64,000 bases of DNA from Hymenobacter volaticus (GTDB lineage Bacteria; Bacteroidota; Bacteroidia; Cytophagales; Hymenobacteraceae): contig NZ_CP095061.1 in assembly GCF_022921055.1 (NCBI RefSeq), forward strand, positions 721,501-785,500. The letters run 5' to 3'. The stretch's first letter is position 1. Every line of letters begins with the position of its first letter. Under the pieces are notes generated by a model, which did not search any database, was not told the origin of the DNA, and worked only from the letters and a program-made list of their open reading frames with translations. This document shows positions 26,874 through 35,722 of the stretch, in pieces. The translations under genes were made by a program, and so were the position numbers.

Positions 26874-27830
26874 CTAGCTCACTGCCTTTGCCTCGGGCAT
26901 GGTTTCGAGTAGCCAGTTGTAGAGGCGCTCGGCGTCTTCTTTTTTGAAAAGCTCGGTACCCGGGTTCATGGTGGCTGCCGTGCCGCAGGCCACGCCCATA
27001 CGCACCACTTCCCGTATCGATTTGCCATTGGCTAGGGCGCACAGCATGCCAGCTACCATACTGTCGCCGGCGCCTACGGTGCTGCGCTTTTTCACGGCGG
27101 GCGCTGGCACGTGGTCTATCAGGTCGTCGGTGACGATGCAGGCGCCCATCGGCCCCAACGACACCACGATAATCTGGCATTTGCCTTCTCTGATGATGGT
27201 TTTGGCAGCTTCCCCTACGGCCCGGCTGTCGAGCTCGTCTACGCCCGCCATGCGGCTTAGCTCGCCTACATTGGGCTTGATTAGAAATACGCCTTCATCA
27301 AGCACCCGTTCCAAGGCCGGCCCCGACGTATCGACTATCACTTTGGTGCCAACGGCATGAGCTTGCCGCACGACGTCGGCCAGAAAATCGGGCGCAATGC
27401 CGGGCGGCAGGCTGCCACTGATTACCAGGTACTCGGGCGCCGGATCAAGCGCTTGTAGGGTTTCTAGAATTACGTGCTGCTCGTCGGTGGAGATTTCGCG
27501 GCCCGGCATGCCAAAGCGGTACTGCTGATTGGTGGAGCTATCGACAACGATGAAGTTCTCGCGGGTCCAGTTGATGGTGGTGATAGGTTGCTGCGCAATA
27601 CCTTCCTGCGTGAGCAAGTGCTGCAACAGCGTACCGGCTGGTCCGCTCGACGGGAAGATGGCCAATGATTCGGTGCCCAGGCGTTTGAGCGCCCTCGATA
27701 CGTTGATGCCGCCGCCACCCGGCTCGAATTTGGGCGCGGCACACCGGAGCTTATGCTCTGGCACAATCTTGTCAACCGAGGTGCTTTTATCCACTGTTGG
27801 ATTCAGGGTGAGCGTGACGATATGAGCCAT
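26874..27830 (-). CDS. pfkB: PfkB-type 6-phosphofructokinase (Pfk-2 like)
   Basis: This 318-residue ribokinase-fold sugar kinase is strikingly like E. coli Pfk-2 along its length: TLTLNPTVDKST, EHKLRCAAPKFEPGGGGINVSRALKRLG, WTRENFIV, YRFGMPG, LVISGSLPPGI, IVDTSGPALE, KPNVGELSRM, VVSLGPMGACIV, STVGAGDSMVAGM. The GAGDS motif carries the catalytic aspartate. It phosphorylates fructose-6-phosphate (or tagatose-6-phosphate) with ATP in glycolysis. It is a single gene upstream of a gap with no other pathway partner in sight. Confidence 0.93.
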   Translation of the reverse strand: MAHIVTLTLNPTVDKSTSVDKIVPEHKLRCAAPKFEPGGGGINVSRALKRLGTESLAIFPSSGPAGTLLQHLLTQEGIAQQPITTINWTRENFIVVDSSTNQQYRFGMPGREISTDEQHVILETLQALDPAPEYLVISGSLPPGIAPDFLADVVRQAHAVGTKVIVDTSGPALERVLDEGVFLIKPNVGELSRMAGVDELDSRAVGEAAKTIIREGKCQIIVVSLGPMGACIVTDDLIDHVPAPAVKKRSTVGAGDSMVAGMLCALANGKSIREVVRMGVACGTAATMNPGTELFKKEDAERLYNWLLETMPEAKAVS

Positions 27831-28021
27831 ATAGCGAGGCTAGGTTTAAGTGCCCTACAAGAAGCGCGTTACAACTCTGTGTACTTGCCCAACGGGGCTA
27901 GGTTGCAAAACGCACTGAATTAGCCTTAGGCTTCTCCCGCGCGAAAGCACATAGCCGAACAAGGAAACCAACTAACTCGACTATAACCCCATGCCCCTAG
28001 CACTGCGTAGGTGCCAAGGAC

Positions 28022-28276
28022 ATGACCATTCCCAAAATAAGTGCACCACGCCTTGCGGCCGTGCTAGCCAGTTGGCTGCTGTGCTGGCTGACTACACCGG
28101 CCTTGGCCTGTCGGGTGTGCCGGCCGCGCGTGCAAGCCACCATTCACGCCCCTGATTACGGCCACAATCTTCTCCTAATCTTGCTGCCGGTTGGTTTGCT
28201 ACTCTTGCTAGGAGTAGGAATGTTCTTTGCCGATACGCTGACTCGCCGTTTCATTTCACCTCCCCTGCATGACTAA
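28022..28276 (+). CDS. Small membrane protein translated with DUF2243
   Basis: This 84-residue protein has a leader-like helix (LAAVLASWLLCWLTTPALA), then CRVCRPRVQ and a second helix (LLLILLPVGLLLLLGVGMFF). The CxxC could bind a metal or form a disulfide just outside the membrane. Its end overlaps the start of the DUF2243 gene by eight bases, implying coupled translation and a shared role. The pairing of such a protein with DUF2243 seems recurrent, but no function is known. Confidence 0.75.
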   Translation: MTIPKISAPRLAAVLASWLLCWLTTPALACRVCRPRVQATIHAPDYGHNLLLILLPVGLLLLLGVGMFFADTLTRRFISPPLHD

Positions 28277-28772
28277 TCAACTCCACCGTTCTCCCTTGAT
28301 TTCCGCTGGTGTGTTGATGGGGGCGGGTCTTGGCGGCTTCGTTGACGGCATTGTGCTGCACCAGATCTTGCAGTGGCATAACATGCTATCCAACCAGTTG
28401 CCTCCCGATACGCTGGTAGCAGCCAAGGTGAACATGTACTGGGACGGCGTGTTCCATGCGGCCGTTTGGATCATGACGGCCATTGGTCTGCGGATGCTGT
28501 GGTCGGTAGGAAACCGGCACGACGTGCCATGGTCGGGGCGCACGTTTATGGGCGCGTTGTTGCTGGGCTGGGGGCTTTTCAATGTGGTAGAAGGCATAAT
28601 TGACCACCAACTACTTGGGCTGCACCACGTGCAAGAATACGCCACCAACAAACTGCCCTGGGATCTAGCTTTCCTCGGATTTGGGCTATTGCTGCTACTC
28701 AGTGGCTGGTCGCTCATTAGAGCGGGCCGCCACGACACTGCCAGCCGTAGCGTTGCGGGCGAGTATCGGTAA
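28269..28772 (+). CDS. DUF2243 membrane protein
   Basis: This 167-residue protein has four hydrophobic helices and the DUF2243 marks: GAGLGGFVDGIVLHQILQWHNMLS, MYWDGVFHAAVWIMTAIGL, LLGWGLFNVVEGIIDHQLLGLHHV. The conserved histidines and aspartates within or beside the helices (VDGIVLHQ, WDGVFHA, EGIIDHQLLGLHH) suggest metal or haem binding in the membrane. That is an inference, because the family has no assigned activity. It is coupled to the small membrane protein gene upstream. Confidence 0.9.
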   Translation: MTNQLHRSPLISAGVLMGAGLGGFVDGIVLHQILQWHNMLSNQLPPDTLVAAKVNMYWDGVFHAAVWIMTAIGLRMLWSVGNRHDVPWSGRTFMGALLLGWGLFNVVEGIIDHQLLGLHHVQEYATNKLPWDLAFLGFGLLLLLSGWSLIRAGRHDTASRSVAGEYR

Positions 28773-28873
28773 TCGTTGCTCGAATTATTCGCTGTCCTGC
28801 ATTCTGCGCATCTCAAGCAAGTTTCCTTGCGCAAGCGTCGCAACTCTCTCTTGTTCACTCCTACCTCTGCGCT

Positions 28874-29602
28874 ATGCCCATTTGGCACGTTGGCTGTTCT
28901 GGCTATCATTACCGCCATTGGAAAGGCGTTTTCTATCCTGAAAAACTGCCGCAGCGCCTGTGGTTCGAGTATTACAGCCAGCATTTCCGCACGCTAGAGC
29001 TGAACGTGACGTTTTACCGCTTTCCGCAGTTATCGTTTCTGGAAAACTGGTACCAAATCAGCCCCGCCGATTTCAAGTTTTCGGTGAAAGCGCCGCGCCT
29101 AATCACCCACTACAAACAGTTTAACGACACAGCCCAACTGCTCGCCGATTTCTACGGCACGGTGCAAGAAGGCTTAGTTGAAAAGCTAGGCCCCGTACTG
29201 TTTCAGTTGCCGCCGCGCATGGCGTATTCCGACGAGCGGTTGCAACGCATTCTCGATAGTCTCGATCCGGCATTTCGCAACGTGCTGGAGTTTCGGCACC
29301 CAAGCTGGTGGGAAGGGCACGTGTACCAAGAACTGGCCCGGCGCGGGGTGGCTTTTTGCGGCCAAAGTCATCCGCAACTGCCCGATGAAGTGGTAGCCAA
29401 TGCCAACGTGCTTTACTACCGTTTTCACGGGTTGCCCGAGCTCTACAAGTCGCCCTACAGTGAGGACTATTTGCGGCAGGTAGTCACGCAGATCGAAGGA
29501 GCCCAACAGGTGCAAGAAGCGTATCTCTACTTCAACAACGACATCGATGCCTCCGCTATCGGCAATGCCCGGCAGATGCAGGAGTTGGTAAGACCTGGAT
29601 AA
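28874..29602 (+). CDS. DUF72 (YecE-like) protein, second copy
   Basis: This 242-residue paralogue of the protein at 4972-5736 has the same block order: HVGCSGYHYRHWKGVFYPEKLP, FRTLELNVTFYRFP, FKFSVKAPRLITHYKQF, GPVLFQLPPRM, NVLEFRHPSWWEG, YYRFHGLPELYKSPYSEDYL, YLYFNNDIDASAIGNARQMQ. The two copies differ mostly at the ends and in a two-residue gap around the SHPQLPDE segment. The reaction is unknown. It follows the DUF2243 gene by 101 bases and may share its transcript. Confidence 0.9.
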   Translation: MPIWHVGCSGYHYRHWKGVFYPEKLPQRLWFEYYSQHFRTLELNVTFYRFPQLSFLENWYQISPADFKFSVKAPRLITHYKQFNDTAQLLADFYGTVQEGLVEKLGPVLFQLPPRMAYSDERLQRILDSLDPAFRNVLEFRHPSWWEGHVYQELARRGVAFCGQSHPQLPDEVVANANVLYYRFHGLPELYKSPYSEDYLRQVVTQIEGAQQVQEAYLYFNNDIDASAIGNARQMQELVRPG

Positions 29603-29685
29603 ATTACTGATAGGTGAATTTGTGTCGGACTTAGCCTTTGAACTACAGCAACAACCTCCGGCGAGGCACTGCGTTAGCAAGTAGC

Positions 29686-30201
29686 ATGAGCCGAGCATTC
29701 ACCAAAGAAGACGATTCGTTAGAAGCCCCCATTATTCCGCCCCGGCCCGCCTTGCCACCGGGCACTCCCAACTACGTAACGCCGCAAGGCCTAGAGCAGC
29801 TACGCGCGGAGCTGGCAACTCTAGAAGCCCAACGCACCCAAGTTGAAGCAAACCGCGAAAACGAAGCCGACCGTACCCGGCAGCTCACCGTCCTAAATGC
29901 TCAGCTTGGAGCACTCAACCAACGAATTGCTACGGCTAAGCTAGTAGACCCCACCACGCAGCCTACCGACGAAGTTCGATTTGGCGCCACAGTTACATTG
30001 CATACGCATAGCGGTGGCAAACCCGGCCAAGAGCGACGCTTCACCATTGTAGGCGTTGACGAAGCATCGGTGGCGGATGGCAAAGTAGCCTTTATAGCAC
30101 CCATAGCGCGGGCCGTAGTTGGAATCCACTTAGGAAAGACTGTTACGTTGCGCCTAGGGCCCAAAGAAGAGGTAGTAGAAGTTACCTCTATAGCGTATTA
30201 G
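29686..30201 (+). CDS. GreA/GreB-family transcript elongation factor homologue
   Basis: The ATG at 29686 gives 171 residues, MSRAFTKEDDSLEAPIIPPR. It has a proline-rich N-terminal extension, then YVTPQGLEQLRAELATLEAQ and a coiled-coil to about residue 90. The C-terminal FKBP-like Gre domain follows (VRFGATVTLHTHSGGKPGQERRFTIVGVDEA; IAPIARAVVGIHLGKTVTLRLGPKEEVVEVTSI). The MSRAFTKED opening is typical of GreB-like proteins of Bacteroidota. Such factors enter the RNA polymerase secondary channel and restart backtracked complexes. Whether this one keeps cleavage activity cannot be read from sequence. Confidence 0.85.
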   Translation: MSRAFTKEDDSLEAPIIPPRPALPPGTPNYVTPQGLEQLRAELATLEAQRTQVEANRENEADRTRQLTVLNAQLGALNQRIATAKLVDPTTQPTDEVRFGATVTLHTHSGGKPGQERRFTIVGVDEASVADGKVAFIAPIARAVVGIHLGKTVTLRLGPKEEVVEVTSIAY

Positions 30202-30261
30202 CGTTGCCTTAATTCAGCTTGGCAGCACTGTTTGCCAAGTTACTTGCTTGTTTCTCGAGCA

Positions 30262-31197
30262 CTAATAGCCCCTACTTAAGTCCACAAGGTTTTCCAGCGT
30301 CTCGCCTTGCTCAAAGCGGCGCAGATTGCGTATAAAAATTTCCACTTTACCCTCGTCTTCGTTAGGTTGGCCACCGCCACTGTGTTGTGTAAGCAGTACG
30401 TTGGGTAGCTCCCAAAGCGGATTGTCGAGGGGCAACGGCTCCTGATTGGTAACATCGAGAACCGCTCCGGCAATACGGCCGGCTTGCAATGCGGCTATCA
30501 AAGCCGACTCGTCGGTGGTATTGCCGCGCCCGACGCTGGCGTAGAGGCTGCTCGGGCACATAGCCTGTATCAGCTCTGCTGAGAAAAAATTATCGGCGCT
30601 GCCGGGCAGGCAATTCACTACAACGTCAGTGTGCGGTAAAACAGCCAGCAGATCGTCCTTGGTGTGCAACTGCGCCTGTGAATCGGTGCGGGCCAAAAAC
30701 TGCACGGCGCAATCAAAGCCGGTCAGTTGCTTGGCTACTGCCTGGCCAATGGCGCCACTGCCCAAAACAACGACGCGCTTTCCGCGCAACAGTCCTAACC
30801 GCTCGCGGATTGGCGCACCCACCCAATCTTTTTCTGATTGCAGCACGGCCAGTTCTGGTATGTGCCGATACCAGCCCAAAATGCCTGCTACCATCGTCTC
30901 GGCGCAAGGCCACGCAAAATAATCGCCTACGTTGGCTACTTGGGCCTGCGTCTGCACCTGTTTATACCTATCAATACCAGCTGAATCTATCTGCCAGAAG
31001 CGGAGTGCCTGTGGAGAGGTGGCAGTAAACCATTCAACGGGTGGGTTGCCGAGCAGTACGTCGGCTTGCTTGAAAGCAGCTGCCTGCTTGTCTTCCTCTA
31101 CGTCCTGGCGAAAGGTTGTGTCGGTATCGGCTGGCAGTTGCGTAAGCAGCAAGCGGCGGGCGTCGTCGTTGAGCGTGGTATAAACGAATAAGTGCAT
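30262..31197 (-). CDS. D-2-hydroxyacid dehydrogenase
   Basis: This 311-residue protein has a GxGxxG nucleotide site (VVVLGSGAIGQAVAKQL, about residues 145-161). It also has the conserved VVNCLPGSADN, SLYASVGRGNTTDESALIAAL (the Arg of the active site), AVLDVTNQEPLPLDNPLW (the Glu) and VLLTQHSGG (the His). The order and spacing are those of NAD-dependent 2-hydroxyacid dehydrogenases of the GhrA/SerA superfamily. The substrate cannot be specified. The start is the ATG at 31197; two further upstream codons in frame do not look conserved. Confidence 0.87.
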   Translation of the reverse strand: MHLFVYTTLNDDARRLLLTQLPADTDTTFRQDVEEDKQAAAFKQADVLLGNPPVEWFTATSPQALRFWQIDSAGIDRYKQVQTQAQVANVGDYFAWPCAETMVAGILGWYRHIPELAVLQSEKDWVGAPIRERLGLLRGKRVVVLGSGAIGQAVAKQLTGFDCAVQFLARTDSQAQLHTKDDLLAVLPHTDVVVNCLPGSADNFFSAELIQAMCPSSLYASVGRGNTTDESALIAALQAGRIAGAVLDVTNQEPLPLDNPLWELPNVLLTQHSGGGQPNEDEGKVEIFIRNLRRFEQGETLENLVDLSRGY

Positions 31198-31266
31198 ACT
31201 GCACATACTACCTAATCAGGTGGCAAGGTTGCACATTCGCCTCAGCAACTGCCCAATCCAACAATC

Positions 31267-31300
31267 AAAAAGCCCTACACCTCATGGTGCAGGGCTTTTA
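31267..31300 (-). terminator. Terminator after the glycine-zipper gene
   Basis: AAAAGCCCT/AGGGCTTTT and CACC/GGTG pair with one A-C mismatch between them, around a 4-base loop, with A and T flanks. It lies 23 bases after the stop of the minus-strand glycine-zipper gene. Confidence 0.8.
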
Positions 31301-31322
31301 ATCGGCTGTTCTAGCCTGATTA

Positions 31323-31625
31323 TTAGTCTTTCTTGGAGTACTGCTGATAGCGCACGGGGTCCTTCTTCTTGTCTTTTTTGCGGCCAATCAGGGCACCCCC
31401 AACTGCTCCGGCAGCGCCACCTACTACGGCACCGGTTGCCCGGTCGCCTTTACCAGCAATAACGGCTCCCGCCACGGCACCCGTACCGGCTCCAATAGCT
31501 GCCCCTTTTCCTTTCTTACTCCAGCCTTTCTTGGTGGTTTGTGCAGCGGCTTCAGAAGAGGCAACTGTACTGCCGAGCATAAGCACAGCCGACAACATCG
31601 CTACATATATCTTGAACGTCTTCAT
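31323..31625 (-). CDS. Glycine-zipper exported protein (YMGG-like)
   Basis: The ATG at 31625 gives 100 residues with a signal peptide (MKTFKIYVAMLSAVLMLGST...SSEAAAQ). It is followed by GAAIGAGTGAVAGAVIAGKGDRATGAVVGGAAGAVGGALIGRKKDKKKD, two Gly-zipper hairpins that insert in or lie on the membrane, and a very basic tail ending QQYSKKD. Such proteins are common envelope components of unknown role, sometimes called osmotically inducible. A frame starting at 31835 lacks any leader features and was not used. Confidence 0.8.
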   Translation of the reverse strand: MKTFKIYVAMLSAVLMLGSTVASSEAAAQTTKKGWSKKGKGAAIGAGTGAVAGAVIAGKGDRATGAVVGGAAGAVGGALIGRKKDKKKDPVRYQQYSKKD

Positions 31626-31803
31626 GATGGCAAATTTTGAGTACAGAGGATTGTAACTGAACTGTAAGCTTAAAACGCAGTCACAAGAAATCGGGTTGTA
31701 ATAATGGCGTAAAATTGTGCAGAAAATAAGAGGAATATTGCTATAGGCACGAGGCATAGCAACTGTACTCTGTTTTAAAGTCGGTAGAGTACATATCAAA
31801 AAA

Positions 31804-31830
31804 TAACCCTGAACGAAGAGTCCAGGGTTA
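31804..31830 (-). terminator. Terminator after the S9-like gene
   Basis: On the minus strand TAACCCTG pairs with CAGGGTTA around an 11-base loop and is followed by six Ts. It lies 21 bases past the stop at 31852. Confidence 0.82.
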
Positions 31831-31851
31831 CACATTACCTAGCAGTAGCAG

Positions 31852-34317
31852 TTACTTAGCTACCGTTTCGACTTGATCAGTGGTAGGGGCCGCCGTAGCT
31901 TCCGGATCGGTAGGGGTAGCAGTTTCCGATGCAATTGCCATATGCGTATCTAGCCAGCTCGTAATTTCGCGGAACATATAGGCCGCAGCCTCGCGGGTTG
32001 CATAGCCCCGCGACTCAACTGGTAGCGTGGCATATTGCGCAACGGTTCCTTGGTCTTTCACCGATTTGTAGAACCGCTCTAACTCATTGGAGTTGGTGTT
32101 TCCTTGGATGTCAAGGTCGCCATTCAAGATCAACAAGGGCGCTTTAACTTCACTAACTGCATTGAAAGGCAACATAGTTTTGTATGCATAGGGGGTCGGA
32201 GCCTGGCTGCTAGGCAGGTCTTCGCCCTGATAGCCGAATGGCGCCAGAAAATGGTCGTAGTTGTCGGTGCGCATAATGCCTGCTCGAAACAAGGTAGAGT
32301 GCGCCAGCAAATTAGCTGTGATGCCTGCTCCATACTTATGCCCGATAACTGCTACGCGCTTAGGGTCAACTATGCCGAGCCGCTGTCCTTCATCAATAGC
32401 TGCTTTGGCTGAGGCCACAAGTTGCTTGGTGTACGCTTCATCGGGTTCCTGCATTCCTTCGCGCATCATAGGCATGCTCGCTCCCTGAAGCACTGCGTAC
32501 CCTTGTGTTACCCAGAATACGGGTGAGCCCCAACTTAAACGCGAAAACATATGAGGCGAGCCTTTCACTTGGCCTTTTACCTTTTGTTGCACCGGATAGG
32601 CTTCCAGCAAAGTAGGCAGAGGCCCGTCTTCCTTCTTGTAGGTCGCTGGCAAATACATATTAGCCGTCAACTCCACGCTATCAGATAGCTTGAGCTTGTA
32701 CCGGATAACCTGTTTTTTGATGCTGCTTAAGCCATTGTTAGGGTTAGCGAAAGTGGTTATAGGCGTAAGACGGCCGGAGCGCGCTTCCCGTAGGAAATAG
32801 TTTGGTGTTTCTGTTACGGATTCACGGCGTGTAACCAACTGATGCTTATTGGGATCCAAGATGGCAACAGGCACTTCGTAGTAATTCCCTTCACAGCGCC
32901 ACCAGCGTACACTCTTTTTAGTGCGCACATTCAGTTCATCCACAAACGGACGGTCGCCTTCTGGGGAGGCGCCATTGCCAAACAAGTACACAATGTCGCC
33001 CTTAGGGCTAGTCGCTAGCACCGGGCGACCCAGCTCATTGTGCTTGACGTACGGGGTACCCGGATCGGTGTAGGTATCCTCCGTCGAGCGGTCGAAAAGA
33101 ACGGTGAGAGAGGTTTTGGTCGCCAAATCCAGCGTCCAAGTGGTTTGGTGATGGTCGGCCCAGCGCTGACCTTGCACGATAGCCAAGTTATCGGTGCCCC
33201 AGTAGATGTTGGAAAAGCGTAGCGGCAAAACGGCTATTTCCAACGGTTTACTGTCGAAGGGCGCGGGCATGGCCAAGAGTTTGTCGCGAGTAGCGGAAGC
33301 CGTTTGGGGGTTGCCGCCATCCTGCGCTTCCACCCAGTATAAGGTAGCCGGAGCGTCTTCCCGCCAGTTGTGGTTGCGTGGGCCAGCGGGCACGGCGTCT
33401 GGGCTAGCTGGTAAGGTGTTGATGATGGGTAACTCTGCCAACTCCTTTACTACCAGCCCTTCCATGTTTAGTACTTCCACCCGTAGCGGGAAGAAGCTAA
33501 CAGGCAGCATATTGGAAAATGGGCGGTGCCGCGTTTTGATTAAAACAAATTGGCCGTTGGGTGAAGGGGAAGCTTGTTGAATGATACCCGGCGAGCCCAT
33601 TGGCTGCATGCGCCCATCAATGCTCAACTTCACCACCTGCGACAGTGCATAATAGTTGAACAGCAGTTCGTCGGTGGGATTCTTCACCCAACCCTGCTGG
33701 CCTTGCGTGCTAGCTGGTGTGGTAGGTTGCGCGGCTGATTTAGCTGGTGCCACGGGCGCTTCGCCGCGGCCGCCCACAATAGCGCGCACCAGCAGCGTTT
33801 TGCTGTCCGATACCCATTCATACGATGACCCGAACACACCGTTCAGAAAGATGTTGGGCGCCATCCGGGCCGAAGCCGACTCTACGTCGACTATCCACAA
33901 CTCGATATGGTTGCTGGTGGTATGGGTAAAGGCAATTTTGGTATTGTCTGGCGACCAAGTGACTTCGCTAATTCGCGCATTCGCGGGCAGCCCTTGCACT
34001 AGCAGTTCTTTGCCAGTAGGTAGTTGCTTGAGGCGCAAATTGGTGGCATAACTCACCCGGCTCTGACCGTTCGTCCGGGGGTTGATGCGTAAGCCGCCAA
34101 GCCGCAGCTCTGTCTGCAACAAGTCAGGGCTAAATACCACTTCCTGCACATCCAATACAAGACGCCATTCGCCATTCGGTGATATACTCACCCTAGGCGT
34201 TGGCGTAACTTCAGCCAGCGAAGCAATGGCCTTGGGAGGGCCTTGGTTAGGTAAAACTTGCGCCCAGCTCGCAACACTAAGTACGCTCAGAGCAAGCACG
34301 AGTAAACGTTGTTTCAT
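31852..34317 (-). CDS. S9 prolyl-oligopeptidase homologue with lost catalytic Ser and His
   Basis: This 821-residue protein has a signal peptide (MKQRLLVLALSVLSVASWAQ), a beta-propeller region (for example ISEVTWSPDNTKIAFTHTTSNHIELWIVDV) and a C-terminal alpha/beta-hydrolase domain. The layout follows the glutamyl endopeptidase-like S9 group (LPTLLEAYPVQQK; GITANLLAHSTLFRAGIMRTDNYDHFLAPFG). The nucleophile motif, normally GHSYG, reads GHKYG with Lys661. The acid Asp736 is kept (LNGDLDI). The histidine motif, normally PHESHGY, reads PVESRGY with Arg770. Two of three triad residues are gone while the frame is full-length, so this is probably a pseudopeptidase kept for binding. An intact S9 enzyme lies at 38280-40457. 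Confidence 0.85.
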   Translation of the reverse strand: MKQRLLVLALSVLSVASWAQVLPNQGPPKAIASLAEVTPTPRVSISPNGEWRLVLDVQEVVFSPDLLQTELRLGGLRINPRTNGQSRVSYATNLRLKQLPTGKELLVQGLPANARISEVTWSPDNTKIAFTHTTSNHIELWIVDVESASARMAPNIFLNGVFGSSYEWVSDSKTLLVRAIVGGRGEAPVAPAKSAAQPTTPASTQGQQGWVKNPTDELLFNYYALSQVVKLSIDGRMQPMGSPGIIQQASPSPNGQFVLIKTRHRPFSNMLPVSFFPLRVEVLNMEGLVVKELAELPIINTLPASPDAVPAGPRNHNWREDAPATLYWVEAQDGGNPQTASATRDKLLAMPAPFDSKPLEIAVLPLRFSNIYWGTDNLAIVQGQRWADHHQTTWTLDLATKTSLTVLFDRSTEDTYTDPGTPYVKHNELGRPVLATSPKGDIVYLFGNGASPEGDRPFVDELNVRTKKSVRWWRCEGNYYEVPVAILDPNKHQLVTRRESVTETPNYFLREARSGRLTPITTFANPNNGLSSIKKQVIRYKLKLSDSVELTANMYLPATYKKEDGPLPTLLEAYPVQQKVKGQVKGSPHMFSRLSWGSPVFWVTQGYAVLQGASMPMMREGMQEPDEAYTKQLVASAKAAIDEGQRLGIVDPKRVAVIGHKYGAGITANLLAHSTLFRAGIMRTDNYDHFLAPFGYQGEDLPSSQAPTPYAYKTMLPFNAVSEVKAPLLILNGDLDIQGNTNSNELERFYKSVKDQGTVAQYATLPVESRGYATREAAAYMFREITSWLDTHMAIASETATPTDPEATAAPTTDQVETVAK

Positions 34318-34522
34318 ACAGTAGGTAATTCGGATAATTCCGATACAAAAGTCGGAAAAAAATTCCGGGATTTTAGTAATATCCCATTATTACTTACCGA
34401 TTTATGATAACCTAAGGATTATTCAACGATAAAATTGTCGTTGGTAAATGTGGAGTTTTCCAGTATGGCGCTAGTGAGCCTGATATCAATCTTTCGTTAG
34501 ATAAAACAAGCAGTATAGAAGA

Positions 34523-35581
34523 TTAGCGCAGTTGCCATCCCACACCTTCTTTTAACACCAAAAAAGTGCTGTCAGGAATCTGCTCAGCGCGCAAAGCCTT
34601 TCGCAAGTCGGTTACGGGCTCCGTCAAGCCATCGTCCGCTAGTTGAAAAGTACCAAAGTGAGTGGCAATGCTGCGGGGTGATTTCAAGTCGATATGCGCT
34701 TGCACGGCCTCTGAGGGTGCCGTATGAATGGGCTGCATAAACCAAACGGGCTGATAAGCCCCAATCGGCAGGATAGCCAACCGGATTGGACCCTCGCGTT
34801 GCCCTATCTCTTTGAAATGCGGCCCGTAACCCGTGTCGCCGGCATAGTAAAGCGGGCCGGCGGCGGTGCGGAGCACAAAGCCTGTCCAGAGGGTAGCGTC
34901 CCGGTCGCGGAGGCCACGGCCCGAGAAGTGCTGTGCCGGGACGCTAACTACCTGCACCGTAGAACTCAAGGGTTGCTGCTGCCACCAATCTAGGTCGGTG
35001 GCATTCGCAATGTGTTCTTCTTCCAGGAAAGCGCGCACGCCTAAGCCAGCAAAAATGCGCGGCTGGTCGCGAGCAGCTAGGCGGCGCAAGGTATTCAAGT
35101 CGAGGTGGTCGTAGTGGTTGTGGCTGATGAGGACGGCGTCGATTTTGGGTAAGTCCTCGAACCGCAGCCCCGGTGGCCGCAGCCGTTTGGGCCCAATCCA
35201 TTGGAAGGGGCTGGTTCGCTCGCTCCAAATGGGGTCGGTCAGCACGTTCAGGCTGTCGAATTGAAGTAAGAACGTGCCGTGGTTGATAAACGTCACGCGG
35301 AGCTTACCACGCCCTACCCGAGCGGGCGGTTTTGGACCGTACGGTAGATTGGGCTGCTCGGGAAAGTCTCCTTTGTTGCGGTGCAGCTGCCACTTGAGCA
35401 TCGGGCCAAGACCTTCTTGGGCATGAACGCCACCCGCATTCTTGAATTGCTTGCCGTCGAAATGCGCACTCACCGGGCCTTCATAGCGCGGGGCCGAGAT
35501 GGAGCAGCCAATCAGAAAGACCCCACTCGCCAGCAAAACCAGCAGCGCCATTATCCCTAGAAGTACACGGCGCTTGGTCAT
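34523..35581 (-). CDS. NAPE-PLD-like metallo-hydrolase, membrane-anchored
   Basis: The ATG at 35581 gives 352 residues with an N-terminal helix (LLGIMALLVLLASGVFLIGCS, which may serve as a lipoprotein leader). The MBL domain follows: VTFINHGTFLLQFDSLNVLTDPIWSER, the zinc motif HNHYDHLD, PAQHFSGRGLRDRDATLWTGF, YYAGDTGY and ATHFGTFQLADD. The spacing and the WTGFVL...AGDTGY blocks match bacterial relatives of N-acyl-phosphatidylethanolamine phospholipase D. A lipid substrate is likely but unproven. A long inverted repeat sits just upstream. Confidence 0.85.
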   Translation of the reverse strand: MTKRRVLLGIMALLVLLASGVFLIGCSISAPRYEGPVSAHFDGKQFKNAGGVHAQEGLGPMLKWQLHRNKGDFPEQPNLPYGPKPPARVGRGKLRVTFINHGTFLLQFDSLNVLTDPIWSERTSPFQWIGPKRLRPPGLRFEDLPKIDAVLISHNHYDHLDLNTLRRLAARDQPRIFAGLGVRAFLEEEHIANATDLDWWQQQPLSSTVQVVSVPAQHFSGRGLRDRDATLWTGFVLRTAAGPLYYAGDTGYGPHFKEIGQREGPIRLAILPIGAYQPVWFMQPIHTAPSEAVQAHIDLKSPRSIATHFGTFQLADDGLTEPVTDLRKALRAEQIPDSTFLVLKEGVGWQLR

Positions 35582-35615
35582 TTTAGAGCTGAATGAAGGT
35601 GAGTTGGCATATACC

Positions 35616-35704
35616 ACGAAGCTCCGGCTTCGCGTATTGTTGCTCCGCAGCAACCGTAGGTACGGCGCGGTAGTTGGCAACGATACGCGAAGCCGGAGCT
35701 TCGT
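35616..35704. repeat. 28-bp inverted repeat with one mismatch
   Basis: The arms at 35616-35643 and 35677-35704 match at 27 of 28 positions; the outer 21 are perfect (ACGAAGCTCCGGCTTCGCGT on the left). The inner loop has its own TTGCTCCGCAGCAA hairpin. It fills the gap between the NAPE-PLD-like and pirin genes and looks like a third dispersed-repeat family. Confidence 0.85.
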
Positions 35705-35722
35705 ACGATAAATCGCTAAAAT

